DNA from: Aldehydirespirator sp965204875
Lineage (GTDB): Bacteria > Actinomycetota > Acidimicrobiia > Acidimicrobiales > Aldehydirespiratoraceae
NCBI GenBank assembly: GCA_965204875.1
Contig: OZ242020.1
Location: forward strand, 2,170,001 to 2,234,000
DNA length: 64,000 nucleotides
Direction: 5' to 3'
Shown: positions 1 through 8,672 of the stretch, piece by piece
Layout: each line of letters opens with the position of its first letter
Position numbering within the stretch: the first letter of the stretch is position 1
Made by a program: the position numbers and the translations under genes
The notes under the pieces: model-generated
Seen by the model: only the letters and a program-made list of their open reading frames with translations
Databases searched by the model: none
Told to the model about the DNA's origin: nothing

Positions 1-2339
1 GCTGGAAGCTGCTCAGGTCTAAGAGGATCCGAGACAGCGGACAGATCAATGTCCCCTCCTCCGGCTGGAATTGACGAGACCTGTTGCGGGTCTTCAGACG
101 AACTAGACCACCACTGCAGGTCCGCATCAGAACTTACCTTGAGGTTGCCGTTCGGGGGAGCCTCAATGCTGCAGGCACTAATAGCCGTCGCCACGGGACC
201 ATCCGTCGTCAAGGCGGGTGAAGGGGCATCGAAGCGATCTGGGCAGGCGAGCAGAGGCAAATATATTCCAACACTTCTGGTTGTTTGGCCTTCGGCACGC
301 GGGTCGTTTAGACCGCCGTCCCAGACTGTAACGAGTGTGAATTGGCTTATGGAATCGACCATTCGGTCCAGTTCAGTGTGCTTGATCCTAACGAAGAGCC
401 GTTTCCCTTCGTCTCTTTCGCCAACGGTAACTTCCTCCTGTTCCTCCCAATCGGAGCCATCCCACTTGACCAACTCCCACTGTCTGCCGTCGAGATCGCC
501 GACAACTTGAACGCTCACGGCACCCGTTTGCGGCGGGGGTAGGAGCTTGCAGCCCGTATCGACCACCAGCTCGTCTTCCTCGCCGTCACCCATAATGGCA
601 TCGGTAGCCTCGGCGGTCGAAGCACAGTCGAGTTCGGTGGTGGGCCTCGACCCTACCCTGATAATAGGCTCGAAAGGCTTTTGGTAAAGTGTCCCTCGCG
701 ATGAGCGCCAAAGCAACTCAATTGTTACCTTATCCTCGAAACGGAAAATGTCGGATGTGTTTGTGCGAGTCGCCACCACACCAAGCTGCACATTAGAATC
801 GTCAGAGTCGATAACGACAAGGTCTTCGCGCTCCAGGGCAGCGTCTGCGTCCGAGGAACGTGCCAATGACCACCCGAGACGATTGCCAGGATCTGCTGCT
901 TCGAGCGAGAGTTCAAATTGACCTGTTGGCGGAGCCTGGATCTCGCATGATGACCTAGCGTGCTCCTCTTCAACGCCGGTGTCGATTTCGACCTTTGTAG
1001 CTCGCTCGAACTCGATGCACGGGACCAGCCTGTCAATCCAGTGTCGTTCTCGGCTCGGCACCGGAAACTCCACTGAAATGGTTTGCGGTTCGGGTTCAGC
1101 GGATCCTGATTCCCACTCGACTATAACCTCCACCTTAGCATCGAAACCACCGAAGGGATCGCTAAACGGCAGATCTGTCGCGATGATATTGAAAGCTAGG
1201 GGATCATCACCGGCGCGCAACTTGCGGATCGCCGCCTGAGTGCGTCCGTCGTCAATCAGCCATTCTATGTCAGCAGCCGGTCCGTTACCGGAAAGTGATA
1301 CGGTTGTGGTTCCGTCGCCGGGTGCCTGGATGGTACATAGCCTTCTAGCGGCTGAGGTATCTCTGGCCACTAGCTGGTCGGGCCATTCGTCATCGACGAA
1401 CTTGGCAGTGACCCTTTCGCCGCTTTGGCAGGTTGTGCGGCTCAGTGCTGCTTCGATGTCTTCTACAACCTTCCCCAATTCGATGGTGAGGTTGCCAATG
1501 CCCTCAAAATCGACGATCTTGCCGACACGGTTCTCTGACAACTCCTCGCAGCCTTCGCTGGGATCCTGACCGTCGCCAAGCAGCGGGGCATCGGCGTGAC
1601 CGGTCAGGGCGAGGATGGCTTGTCTGGAGGCGCGCGCCCGTATATCGTCATTGTCAAAGCCTGGGTCTTTGGCCACAGCAACATACGTCGAAACGTCGAG
1701 GGTGTCCAATCTGTCCCGATAGCCGTTATTTCGGCACGTGTCTTCTAGGACTTTCAGAAGGTCAGATTCCTCTTGACTCCCGGCTGGCCCGTTGGACAGT
1801 CGCATGACGCCGTCGGTGAACAAGATGATGATGCGGCAGGTGCCAGTAGATTTTGCGTTCGAGGAACCCTCAAATAGCTGTGTCGCTACGTTGATGGCTG
1901 GGCCGTAGTTGGTGAAGCCCCGTTGAGCGTTGGTTGCGGCGGCGATTTGATCGTTGGATGGATGGTTTGAGCTGGCGCTGGCGAAACCGGTGACCTCTTT
2001 AGCCTCGCCTTCGAATGCGATGAGAGCCACGTCGATTTCGAATGTGTCGACACTGACCGAATCCGACAAATCCGTCTGCAAGCTCGTTAGCTGACTGCGT
2101 ACGCTCTGAAGTGCGTTGCGGAGTTTCGCGGTTTCGTCGCCAAGCGAGCCGGAGCGGTCCATGACTAGGACGATCTCGGCGCGCTCGATGGTTTGAAGCT
2201 CCTGGCAGGGGCGCCAATCGTCTTCTTCTGTCTGCGTGTCGTCCTGGGCGCTCGCTGAGGCTGCGATCGCGACGCTTGCTGCCAATGCGGCTGCGAGGAC
2301 GACGAGGATGAAGGATCGGAAGAGTGAGCGGTTGTGCAT
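1..2339 (-). CDS. Secreted von Willebrand factor type A domain protein, C-terminus beyond window
   Basis: An open minus-strand frame runs from an ATG at 2339 to the left edge without a stop (779 codons visible). The N-terminus is a signal peptide: basic start, hydrophobic residues 10-28, likely cleavage after ASASA at about residue 31. A VWA domain follows with a complete MIDAS metal site: DRSGS at 61-65, Thr143 (GFTNYG) and Asp176 (FTDG). Downstream are repeated beta-rich modules with spaced cysteines, looking like tandem Ig-like domains. The start overlaps the stop of the upstream membrane protein gene by one base (TGATG), indicating coupled translation. VWA domains usually bind proteins through Mg2+; the ligand here is unknown. 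The plus-strand frames opposite are shadows. Confidence 0.8.
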   Translation of the reverse strand, partial: MHNRSLFRSFILVVLAAALAASVAIAASASAQDDTQTEEDDWRPCQELQTIERAEIVLVMDRSGSLGDETAKLRNALQSVRSQLTSLQTDLSDSVSVDTFEIDVALIAFEGEAKEVTGFASASSNHPSNDQIAAATNAQRGFTNYGPAINVATQLFEGSSNAKSTGTCRIIILFTDGVMRLSNGPAGSQEESDLLKVLEDTCRNNGYRDRLDTLDVSTYVAVAKDPGFDNDDIRARASRQAILALTGHADAPLLGDGQDPSEGCEELSENRVGKIVDFEGIGNLTIELGKVVEDIEAALSRTTCQSGERVTAKFVDDEWPDQLVARDTSAARRLCTIQAPGDGTTTVSLSGNGPAADIEWLIDDGRTQAAIRKLRAGDDPLAFNIIATDLPFSDPFGGFDAKVEVIVEWESGSAEPEPQTISVEFPVPSRERHWIDRLVPCIEFERATKVEIDTGVEEEHARSSCEIQAPPTGQFELSLEAADPGNRLGWSLARSSDADAALEREDLVVIDSDDSNVQLGVVATRTNTSDIFRFEDKVTIELLWRSSRGTLYQKPFEPIIRVGSRPTTELDCASTAEATDAIMGDGEEDELVVDTGCKLLPPPQTGAVSVQVVGDLDGRQWELVKWDGSDWEEQEEVTVGERDEGKRLFVRIKHTELDRMVDSISQFTLVTVWDGGLNDPRAEGQTTRSVGIYLPLLACPDRFDAPSPALTTDGPVATAISACSIEAPPNGNLKVSSDADLQWWSSSSEDPQQVSSIPAGGGDIDLSAVSDPLRPEQLP

Positions 2340-2854
2340 CAGCCGACCATCCCGCGAGTGAAGTCGTCGGCGAATGACCGCGTGATCTCATTGGCGACCG
2401 ACCATGTGTGGACGACCCCGGCGACCCACCCGACCGCAGCCAAGATCGTCATGGCCTGCTGGCTGGACACGAAGCGCCAATCCCCGAACGAGCCGCTGCT
2501 GCGACCCCGGTTGTCAATCAGAAACTTGATCAGCAGCAGAGGGCTGACCAGAACGCCGAGGATCAAGCCGCCGATATTGCCAGTGGGACCTGCGTACCGG
2601 AGCAGGAGCAGCGAAACGGCCGTTGTGCCGACTACTGCTAGCGCTAGGAGCAGAGGCGGCCGCTCGGATGTGACGGGCGGCCGTGGCCTCGGTCGCGGCC
2701 TCGGAGTGGGGGGCGGACGGCCCGGTCCTGGAGGCCGCCTCGGAGGCGAAGAGCCTCTAGGTCCTGAGCCTGGGGGTGCGGGCCTTCTCGGTGGTGATGG
2801 TCGGGGAGGGGGACGCCGACCCCCGGAGCTGGGCGGGGGAGCAGCCCCGCTCAC
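2339..2854 (-). CDS. Proline-rich N-terminus membrane protein, coupled to the VWA gene
   Basis: From the GTG at 2854 this gives 171 residues: about 75 residues very rich in Pro, Arg and Gly, then three hydrophobic stretches that can each span the membrane (near residues 78-100, 105-125 and 143-165). I recognise no family. The GTG has no Shine-Dalgarno. A better start is the ATG at 2898, just after a GAGGG and inside a region duplicated upstream, but the C16 run between the two is one base out of frame; a tract of 14 or 17 C would join them and add more prolines. The stop overlaps the VWA start, so the two proteins probably act together at the membrane. The function is unknown. Confidence 0.6.
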   Translation of the reverse strand: MSGAAPPPSSGGRRPPPRPSPPRRPAPPGSGPRGSSPPRRPPGPGRPPPTPRPRPRPRPPVTSERPPLLLALAVVGTTAVSLLLLRYAGPTGNIGGLILGVLVSPLLLIKFLIDNRGRSSGSFGDWRFVSSQQAMTILAAVGWVAGVVHTWSVANEITRSFADDFTRGMVG

Positions 2855-2863
2855 TTGTGATGC

Positions 2864-2879
2864 GGGGGGGGGGGGGGGG
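2864..2879 (-). repeat. C16 homopolymer at the 5' end of the proline-rich membrane protein gene
   Basis: Sixteen identical bases (G on the plus strand, C on the coding strand). It sits between the best-looking start codon (ATG 2898) and the rest of the proline-rich frame and puts them out of register by one base. Such tracts are prone both to slippage in cells and to miscalling in sequencing. Confidence 0.9.
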
Positions 2880-2895
2880 CGGATGACTCTCGAAT

Positions 2896-3020
2896 CATGC
2901 CCTCGAAGCTACTAGAGGGGTGTGACACGCGGTTTCTGGGAGAGAGCGCGCTGGCTGCGGAATGAACGGCGGGGAGGTGACTTTGACGCATCCTTCGAGG
3001 CTACCGGACGGGTGTGACAT
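2896..3020 (-). repeat. Diverged duplication of the start region of the proline-rich gene
   Basis: On the minus strand the roughly 35 bases ending at ATG 2898 (TGTCACACCCC, then TAGCTTCGAGG) recur 92-93 bases upstream (TGTCACACCCG, then TAGCCTCGAAGG) and lead to an ATG at 2991. The two ATGs are in frame with each other (31 codons apart). This supports ATG 2898 as the authentic start and is one of the junction echoes seen throughout the window. Confidence 0.7.
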
Positions 3021-3096
3021 CCGGCCAGTCGAGCGCGGCACGCCGCTCGGCATCGCGCCCGCCGGTTAGGATCGCCGGCCACACAGGGAGGATCAG

Positions 3097-4389
3097 ATGC
3101 CTGAGCGCCACATCGTCATTTCTGCCGACACGCACTGCGGTGCCGACCTGCGCGACTACCGCCCCTACCTCGAGCGCAAGTACCACCGGGACTTCGACGA
3201 GTGGGCCAGCGGCATCGAGCGCTCCCAGGAGGCGGCAGCGGCCGCGTTCAAGGGACGCAAGAGCCCCCGCAACGTCGGCGTCGACGGCGATCCCGTGGCC
3301 GACGGCGATCGTAACTGGTCTATGCAGCGCCGGCTGCGCGAGCAGGCCGCCGACGGCGTGGTGGCCGAGGTGATGTTCCCCAACACGCTGCCGCCCTTCG
3401 CCCCGCCCGCGTCCACCGCGCTGGAGGCGCCCAGCTACAGCGCGGAGTTCGAGCACCGCTGGGCCGGGCTGCGGGCCCACAACCGCTGGATCCTCGACAT
3501 GGTGAGCCAGGCGCCCGAGCGCTGCGCCGGCATCGCCCAGATATTCCTCGGAGACGTCGAGGGTTCGGTCGCCGAGATCGAGTGGGCCGCCGAGAACGGG
3601 CTGCGGGGCGGGATCCTGCTGCCGGGAGCGCCCCCGGACTCGCCGTTCGAGCCGCTGTACTCGGCCGCCTACGAGCCGATCTGGGCAGCCGTCGAGGCCA
3701 ACGACCTGCCGCTGAACCACCACGCGGGCGGTGCCACCCCGTCCTTCGGCAACCACTTCCCGGCCTCGCTCGCCGTGTTCCTGATCGAGGTGCGATGGTG
3801 GTCGCAGCGGGCTCTGTGGCACCTGATGTTCTCGGGCGTGTTCGAGCGCCACCCCAACCTCAAGTTCGTCAACACCGAGACGGGCACGGCGTGGATACCC
3901 GAGGTGCTCAAAGACCTCGACTCGTTCTACCATCGCATGAAATACTCGACCTACGGCTCAGAGGCGATATTCGGCGGGCCGGCGGTCTCGGCAATGTCCA
4001 TGAAACCGAGCGAGTACTGGCAGCGGCAGTGCTACATCGGCGCCAGCTTCCTGCGCCCCAGCGAGGCGCACCTGCCCGCCGAGATCGGCACCGACCGCAT
4101 CATGTGGGGCTCGGACTACCCCCACACGGAAGGGTCACACCCCTTCACCTCGCAGCACCTGAAGCTCACCTTCGGCGGCATGCCCGTGGCCGACGCCACC
4201 CAGCTGCTCACCACCAACGCGGCGGCGCTCTACAAGTTCGACATCGAGGCGCTGGCCCCGCTGGCAGAGCGGCACTGCCTCACCAAGGACGAGGTCGCCG
4301 CGGGCATCGACTACACCGAGGTGCCCGAGGAGGCCAGGGGCTGCCCCGGCATGAACCCCCTCAACCAGCGCCGGCCTGTCGCTGCTTGA
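3097..4389 (+). CDS. Amidohydrolase family (Amidohydro_2) metal-dependent hydrolase
   Basis: The 430-residue product is a TIM-barrel hydrolase of the amidohydrolase-2 group, which also includes aminocarboxymuconate-semialdehyde decarboxylase-type enzymes. Visible landmarks are the N-terminal SADTHCGAD (metal-binding Asp/His near residue 11), LNHHAGG near 206-212, and GSDYPHTEG near 338, where the Asp is the usual catalytic or metal ligand. The ATG has a strong AGGGAGG ribosome site 7-8 bases upstream. Neighbours (acetoacetate-decarboxylase-like, acyl-CoA dehydrogenase stump, Rieske operon) suggest a catabolic role. The substrate cannot be told from the sequence. Confidence 0.85.
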   Translation: MPERHIVISADTHCGADLRDYRPYLERKYHRDFDEWASGIERSQEAAAAAFKGRKSPRNVGVDGDPVADGDRNWSMQRRLREQAADGVVAEVMFPNTLPPFAPPASTALEAPSYSAEFEHRWAGLRAHNRWILDMVSQAPERCAGIAQIFLGDVEGSVAEIEWAAENGLRGGILLPGAPPDSPFEPLYSAAYEPIWAAVEANDLPLNHHAGGATPSFGNHFPASLAVFLIEVRWWSQRALWHLMFSGVFERHPNLKFVNTETGTAWIPEVLKDLDSFYHRMKYSTYGSEAIFGGPAVSAMSMKPSEYWQRQCYIGASFLRPSEAHLPAEIGTDRIMWGSDYPHTEGSHPFTSQHLKLTFGGMPVADATQLLTTNAAALYKFDIEALAPLAERHCLTKDEVAAGIDYTEVPEEARGCPGMNPLNQRRPVAA

Positions 4390-4513
4390 GCGCCGGTCGC
4401 TCGTCGGTCGGATCGTGGGTCCCGCAGGTAAGCGGATCGGACGCGTCGCCCGCCACCAGGTCGCCACCTAGCTAGCGGGCCGGGCACCCAGGCCGCTGAC
4501 CGGCTGGCCGGGG

Positions 4514-5278
4514 TCAGTCGGTGCGGGGGCCGCCGCGGGTGCCGGGCCAGCGGGATGCGCCGATGGTGTCGGCATAGGGCCAGAACGCCTCGGCGTCGAG
4601 CGGCCCGGCGTTGCTGACGTCGCGTGCCTTGGCCCGATGGGTCACGAGCTGCGCCGACAGTTGCTCGCGCAGCGGCAGGTAGCGGGCCACGGGATCCCAG
4701 GGACTGTCCAGCAGCTTCAGCTCGCCGTCGACGTTCTCGACGTGGCGCTGCTCGAACGTGGTGGCGACGTCCACCACATGGGGTGCGAAGTCGTACTCGC
4801 CCGCCGCACCGCCGATGGCCCTGGAGTACTTCACCCACCACTCGTGGTCGGTCACATCGCCGGCGCTCACATCCGCCGGGCCGGACACCTCGCCGTGGAA
4901 CTCGACGAAGGTATAGCCCCGGTGGGTGGCACGCGCCGCCACATGGTCGCCCAGGCGGTAGAAGGACACGTCGCAGAGGAACTTGGGCTGGCCGTTGGTC
5001 TCGTGGCTGATCGAGACCGCCGCCTCCTGGTCGATGCCCATGCCGAGGTTGTAGAGGCCGGCAACACCCTGCCAGGCAGCGGGAACCTTGATGCTGATGC
5101 CGAACTCCGGCTCGTTCAGGATCGGCACGCAGTAGACGCCCACGGTCACCACCGGCTCGCCCGCCTCCAGGCCGGGCGGCAGGAGCCGCTCGACGCCCGC
5201 CGGGTCGGTGCGGTAGGTCACCACCAGCTTCGGCCATCCGGCCACCTCGCCGGGACGGCTCATCGGGGTCTCGGTCAT
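4514..5278 (-). CDS. Acetoacetate decarboxylase family protein
   Basis: The product is 254 residues from ATG 5278, which has an AGGAG eight bases upstream; the frame stays open further upstream but that part lies under the divergent AbiE region. The fold matches the acetoacetate decarboxylase (ADC) family: an N-terminal strand region (WPKLVVTYRTDP), an internal NGQPKFLCDVSFYR segment whose Lys aligns with the family's Schiff-base lysine, and a C-terminal barrel portion. Many members in Actinobacteria act in degradation pathways on substrates other than acetoacetate, so the exact reaction is open. It converges on the amidohydrolase gene and diverges from the AbiE locus. Confidence 0.75.
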   Translation of the reverse strand: MTETPMSRPGEVAGWPKLVVTYRTDPAGVERLLPPGLEAGEPVVTVGVYCVPILNEPEFGISIKVPAAWQGVAGLYNLGMGIDQEAAVSISHETNGQPKFLCDVSFYRLGDHVAARATHRGYTFVEFHGEVSGPADVSAGDVTDHEWWVKYSRAIGGAAGEYDFAPHVVDVATTFEQRHVENVDGELKLLDSPWDPVARYLPLREQLSAQLVTHRAKARDVSNAGPLDAEAFWPYADTIGASRWPGTRGGPRTD

Positions 5279-5402
5279 GGCTGCTCCTGTCGTTCGTCGC
5301 GCCCTGCGGAGCATCGTAGAGCGTGCCGGGGCTCCTGGAGACGATGCGCCCTGGGCGGAGCGTAAGCGCCTTGTTGGCGCATCAATATGGTACATTGAGC
5401 TT

Positions 5403-6251
5403 ATGCCCGCGACTCGACTAGCCCCCTCGGAGGTGCGCCCGCGCCTGCTTGAGGAGAAGCGCGGCTTCGCCACCTCGGAGCAGCTGGCGAGATGGCTGCG
5501 CTGCAGGCCCGAACAGGTGGCGACGCGCCTGCGCCGGCAGCGCGACGCCGGGGAACTCGTGTCAGTCACCAAGGGCGGCTGGACCGTCGGCTTCGACGGC
5601 TACGCCGACCCAGATGACTACCTCGAACCCATGATGAGGCATCTTGGCTGCGACTACTACCTGAGCGGGCACGCCGCGGCCGACCGGCTCGGGTTGCACA
5701 CCCACCGCATCCAGTTACTGACCGTTGTAACCAACCGGCGTTTGCGCAACCGCCGCATAGGCGGCTCGCACTTCCAGTTCCTCCACCGCCCGGACCTCTA
5801 CCGCTACCCCACGCACATCGTCCGCTCCCTGACCTACTGCGGGATCATGCAGCCGATGCGCATGGGCACGCCGCCCATCATCCTCCTAGACATCGTGCAG
5901 CAAGGCGTGTTCTACATGACAGCGAACGTGGCCGGACGCATGCTGGACTGGGGCATCCTTCCCGAATACGGGACCGAGCCGCCGCTGGAACCGCACGCCT
6001 TGGCCGCCTCTGCCCGGCTGTATCCCGTAGCCGTGCGCCAACGCGCCGGATACGTGCTGCAAGAGATGTCCTCCTGGGCAGTCGCAGAATGGGAAGAGGC
6101 CACCGAGTTCGACCTGGAGCCGCTGCGAGCGACCATTCCGGCTGGTTGCGCTCCCGTTGCCTTGAGCGTCCCGGACGTCGGCGGCAGCGTCTTGACGCAT
6201 GATCTCAGGTGGAACGTGAACGTCAATCTGAACCTGGAGCATGACCTGTGA
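5403..6251 (+). CDS. AbiEi-type antitoxin / transcriptional repressor (type IV toxin-antitoxin)
   Basis: The product has 282 residues from ATG 5403. An upstream in-frame GTG/ATG region (from 5277) overlaps the divergent decarboxylase start and is unlikely to be used. Residues 10-55 form a winged helix-turn-helix (KRGFATSEQLARWL, then RLRRQRDAGELV, GGWTV) typical of AbiEi, which in the known systems binds its own promoter and neutralises the toxin. TACATT seven bases before the ATG could be a -10 element, so the mRNA may be nearly leaderless. The stop overlaps the toxin GTG by four bases (GTGA), the usual abiEi-abiEii coupling. Because the toxin gene is interrupted, this may be an orphan antitoxin. 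Confidence 0.75.
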   Translation: MPATRLAPSEVRPRLLEEKRGFATSEQLARWLRCRPEQVATRLRRQRDAGELVSVTKGGWTVGFDGYADPDDYLEPMMRHLGCDYYLSGHAAADRLGLHTHRIQLLTVVTNRRLRNRRIGGSHFQFLHRPDLYRYPTHIVRSLTYCGIMQPMRMGTPPIILLDIVQQGVFYMTANVAGRMLDWGILPEYGTEPPLEPHALAASARLYPVAVRQRAGYVLQEMSSWAVAEWEEATEFDLEPLRATIPAGCAPVALSVPDVGGSVLTHDLRWNVNVNLNLEHDL

Positions 6252-6312
6252 TAGATCCCAGCAGCCTGAGCGAGTGGGCCAAGTCCCACCCCTGGGGCAG
6301 GCGCTACCAAGT

Positions 6313-7663
6313 GAGCCTTCGCGGTTTTGTGGGATGGGGGGTGGTTGAGGGTCCCTGTGTGGGGGTCGAGGCCCTGCTGGAATCGGTTGTGTAAGCGACC
6401 GACGATCCAGGAGGGCCTCGATGGCTGCGGATGTTATGGGGGTGCGGTTGGGTTTGCCGCAGTTGCGGGTGTTGGGGGTTGTCTCGGACTCCCCGGAGCG
6501 GTTGGTGGTGGCTGTGGAGGCCACCTGGCGGCGGTTGCGGTGCCCTCAGTGCGGGTTCAAGTGCCATAGGGTGCATGACCGGCGCGATAAGCGGGTGCGT
6601 GATCTGGAGATCTCGGGGCGGGTGGTGACGCTGGTGTGGCGGCGCCGCCGGTTCCGCTGCGACGACTGCGGCAGCCGGTTTTTGGAGGAGCATCCGGCGT
6701 TCGAGGGCGGGTTGACGGGGCGGCTGGCGCGCAGGCTGGTGGCCGATGCCAGGGTCATGCCGGTCTCGGCGGCCGCGAGGCGTCACGGGCTGAGCTGGTG
6801 GCTGGTGATGGGCGTGCTCAGCTCCTGGGCCGGGCTTGTGGCTGAGCATCGCAGAAGCCGCGTGTGCAGGGTGCTGTTGGTGGATGAGACCTCGATCCGC
6901 AAAGGGCATCGTTACGTGACCGTGGTCGCCTGCGGCGACACCGGCCGGATCCTGGCGCTGATCCCGTCGCGCACCACCGCCGCGCTGTCAACGTTCCTAG
7001 CTCAGCAGGGGTATAGATGGTGCAAGCAGGTCAAGGTCGTGGTCAGCGACGGATCGCCCGCCTACAAGGCCGCCATCACCCAGCACCTGGGACACTGTCG
7101 GCATGTGCTGGACCGGTTCCACGTCATCAGATGGTTCACAGCGGGGCTCACCGCGGTGCGCCGCGACACCCAACGCCGACAGCCCCCGGGCGTCCAGCCT
7201 GTCTTTGACCGCGACGTGTTCCGAGCCAGGTTCCTGCTGCTACGCCGCGGCGACACCCTCACAGACTCTGACCGGCAGCGGCTCGACACGCTGTTCGAGG
7301 CGCACCCAAGGCTCCAAGCCGGCTGGGACGCGCTACAAGAACTCCACGGCCTCTACACCGCCGACGACCACCAAGGCGCCCTCGCCGCCCTTGACCGGTT
7401 CTGTGACCTCTACCAAACCGGCAAGCTACCCGAATACCACAAAATCGTAGACACCATCATCCAATGGAGCCCCGAAATCCTCGCATGGCACCACACCAGC
7501 CGACCCAGCAACGGCCGCATCGAGGGCATCAACAACCTCCTACAAATCCTACGACGCACCGCCCACGGCTTCACCAACCCCACCAACTACCAAACCCGAG
7601 CACTCCTCATAACATGAACCCAACCGACACCAGCAACCCCCATCCCACAAAAACGCGAAGGGC
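6313..7663 (+). mobile_element. ISL3-family insertion sequence (about 1.35 kb)
   Basis: The element is bounded by imperfect inverted repeats of about 27 bp: the left end carries CCTTCGCGGTTTTGTGGGAT and the right end, read inwards, CCTTCGCGTTTTTGTGGGAT. It is flanked by direct repeats CTACCAAGT at 6304-6312 and 7664-7672, a target-site duplication of 8-9 bp, which agrees with the 8 bp known for ISL3. It contains one transposase gene. The sharp duplication and good inverted repeats suggest a fairly recent insertion. The exact outer base is uncertain by one position. Confidence 0.85.
6421..7617 (+). CDS. ISL3-family transposase
   Basis: The product is 398 residues. The N-terminus has a zinc-ribbon of the ISL3 type (CPQC at about 40-43, then CDDC near 79). 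The DDE catalytic core is visible: Asp in LLVDETSIRKGH, Asp in VVVSDGSPAYK, and Glu in NGRIEGINNLL near the C-terminus, with the family's DRFHVI segment between. Length and motif order are normal, so it looks intact. The ATG is preceded by AGGAGG about 6 bases upstream. Confidence 0.93.
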   Translation: MAADVMGVRLGLPQLRVLGVVSDSPERLVVAVEATWRRLRCPQCGFKCHRVHDRRDKRVRDLEISGRVVTLVWRRRRFRCDDCGSRFLEEHPAFEGGLTGRLARRLVADARVMPVSAAARRHGLSWWLVMGVLSSWAGLVAEHRRSRVCRVLLVDETSIRKGHRYVTVVACGDTGRILALIPSRTTAALSTFLAQQGYRWCKQVKVVVSDGSPAYKAAITQHLGHCRHVLDRFHVIRWFTAGLTAVRRDTQRRQPPGVQPVFDRDVFRARFLLLRRGDTLTDSDRQRLDTLFEAHPRLQAGWDALQELHGLYTADDHQGALAALDRFCDLYQTGKLPEYHKIVDTIIQWSPEILAWHHTSRPSNGRIEGINNLLQILRRTAHGFTNPTNYQTRALLIT

Positions 7664-8672
7664 CTACCAAGTCGAGCAGGACATATGGTTGGAACGCCTG
7701 ATAGCACAGATGGCGCGCCACCCCGTGTTGTCACAACGCCTCGCGCTGAGCGGCGGCACCGGGCTGCACAAACTGTGGCTGCCCTCACCGTTGCGCTATT
7801 CCGAAGTCCTGGACTACGTGTGCCTGACCGGGAACGCTCACACTCTGCTCGATGATGTCCGCGATCATATGATTCTCTCAGGGTTGAGCCGAGAGCGCCG
7901 CTCAGTGCGTCGCAACTCACCATTCCCGAAGGCGTGGGGCGCGTTTCGCAGCGTTGCCGACGGCAGGAGCTACAGGATCAAGGTGGAGTTGGCCGATCCC
8001 CACCCTTCGCTGCCCCTCGACGACCACGTCCGGTATATCACAACAGAACTGAAGGCACCCGGAGCTTCAGGCAGTCTTGCGCTGTTCGCCATGTCTCCCG
8101 CATACACGGGGGCGATGAAGTTTCAAGCGATCTACTCCAGAGCAAAAGGCCGGGACCTGTTCGACTTCTACCACTGTTTGACGACGCTCGGCATAACTCT
8201 AGAGGACGTGGCCGATCTGCTGGAACATGCCAAACTCAACAACCCGTACTTTCTCAAGTGGGGGCTTGTCTCGAACATGCAAACTATGGGCAGGCACCTT
8301 GCCCGCAACTCGAAGTTCTTAACCGACCTGGAAGTGGCCGTGCCGGGCTGGTACGGCACAGCAGAGTTTCAGCGCGCTGTGGAGATGCACGCCGAGTTCG
8401 CTGAGAGCGTCCACCGCGAGATGCAGGAGCGCAAGGCTTACCGTCGCCGCTACCGGCAAGCCTACGGCCATCACATGGACGCCTCCTGGACGACGAACGT
8501 GACACGCCCCCTGCCGCCGCCGGCACGCCCGAAGCGAAACAAATACGACCCGCAGCGCGCGCAGGAACTCAAGCGGGCGGGACTGACGAACGCTCAGATA
8601 GCCGAGCGCATGGGCGTCTCGGCGTCCTGGGCGCAACGGCATACCGCAGGCATACGCGAGCGGCACTGAGGC

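Larger units (their letters stand above)
6248..8669 (+). pseudogene. AbiEii-type nucleotidyltransferase toxin gene, split by an ISL3-family element
   Basis: The gene begins at GTG 6248, breaks after codon 21 at 6312, and resumes after the insertion at 7673, ending at TGA 8669. Removing the element and one copy of the 9-bp duplication restores a single 353-codon frame across the junction (WGRRYQ then VEQDIWLERL). The restored protein shows the AbiEii pattern: SGGTGLHKLW, then RYSEVLDYV where the family has an S-E-D-x-D metal motif, then KFQAIYSRAKGRDLFDFY. The first motif Asp is Val here (GTC, one base from GAC), so the enzyme may already have been weakened. The C-terminus carries an unusual helix-turn-helix (LTNAQIAERMGVS). 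The 3' part could still be expressed from codons inside the element. Confidence 0.8.

Noticed and set aside
49..1569. Several plus-strand frames of 86-153 codons in the first 1.6 kb.
   Set aside because: The minus strand carries one uninterrupted frame with a signal peptide and a complete VWA metal site; the plus-strand frames overlap it and lack any recognisable features.
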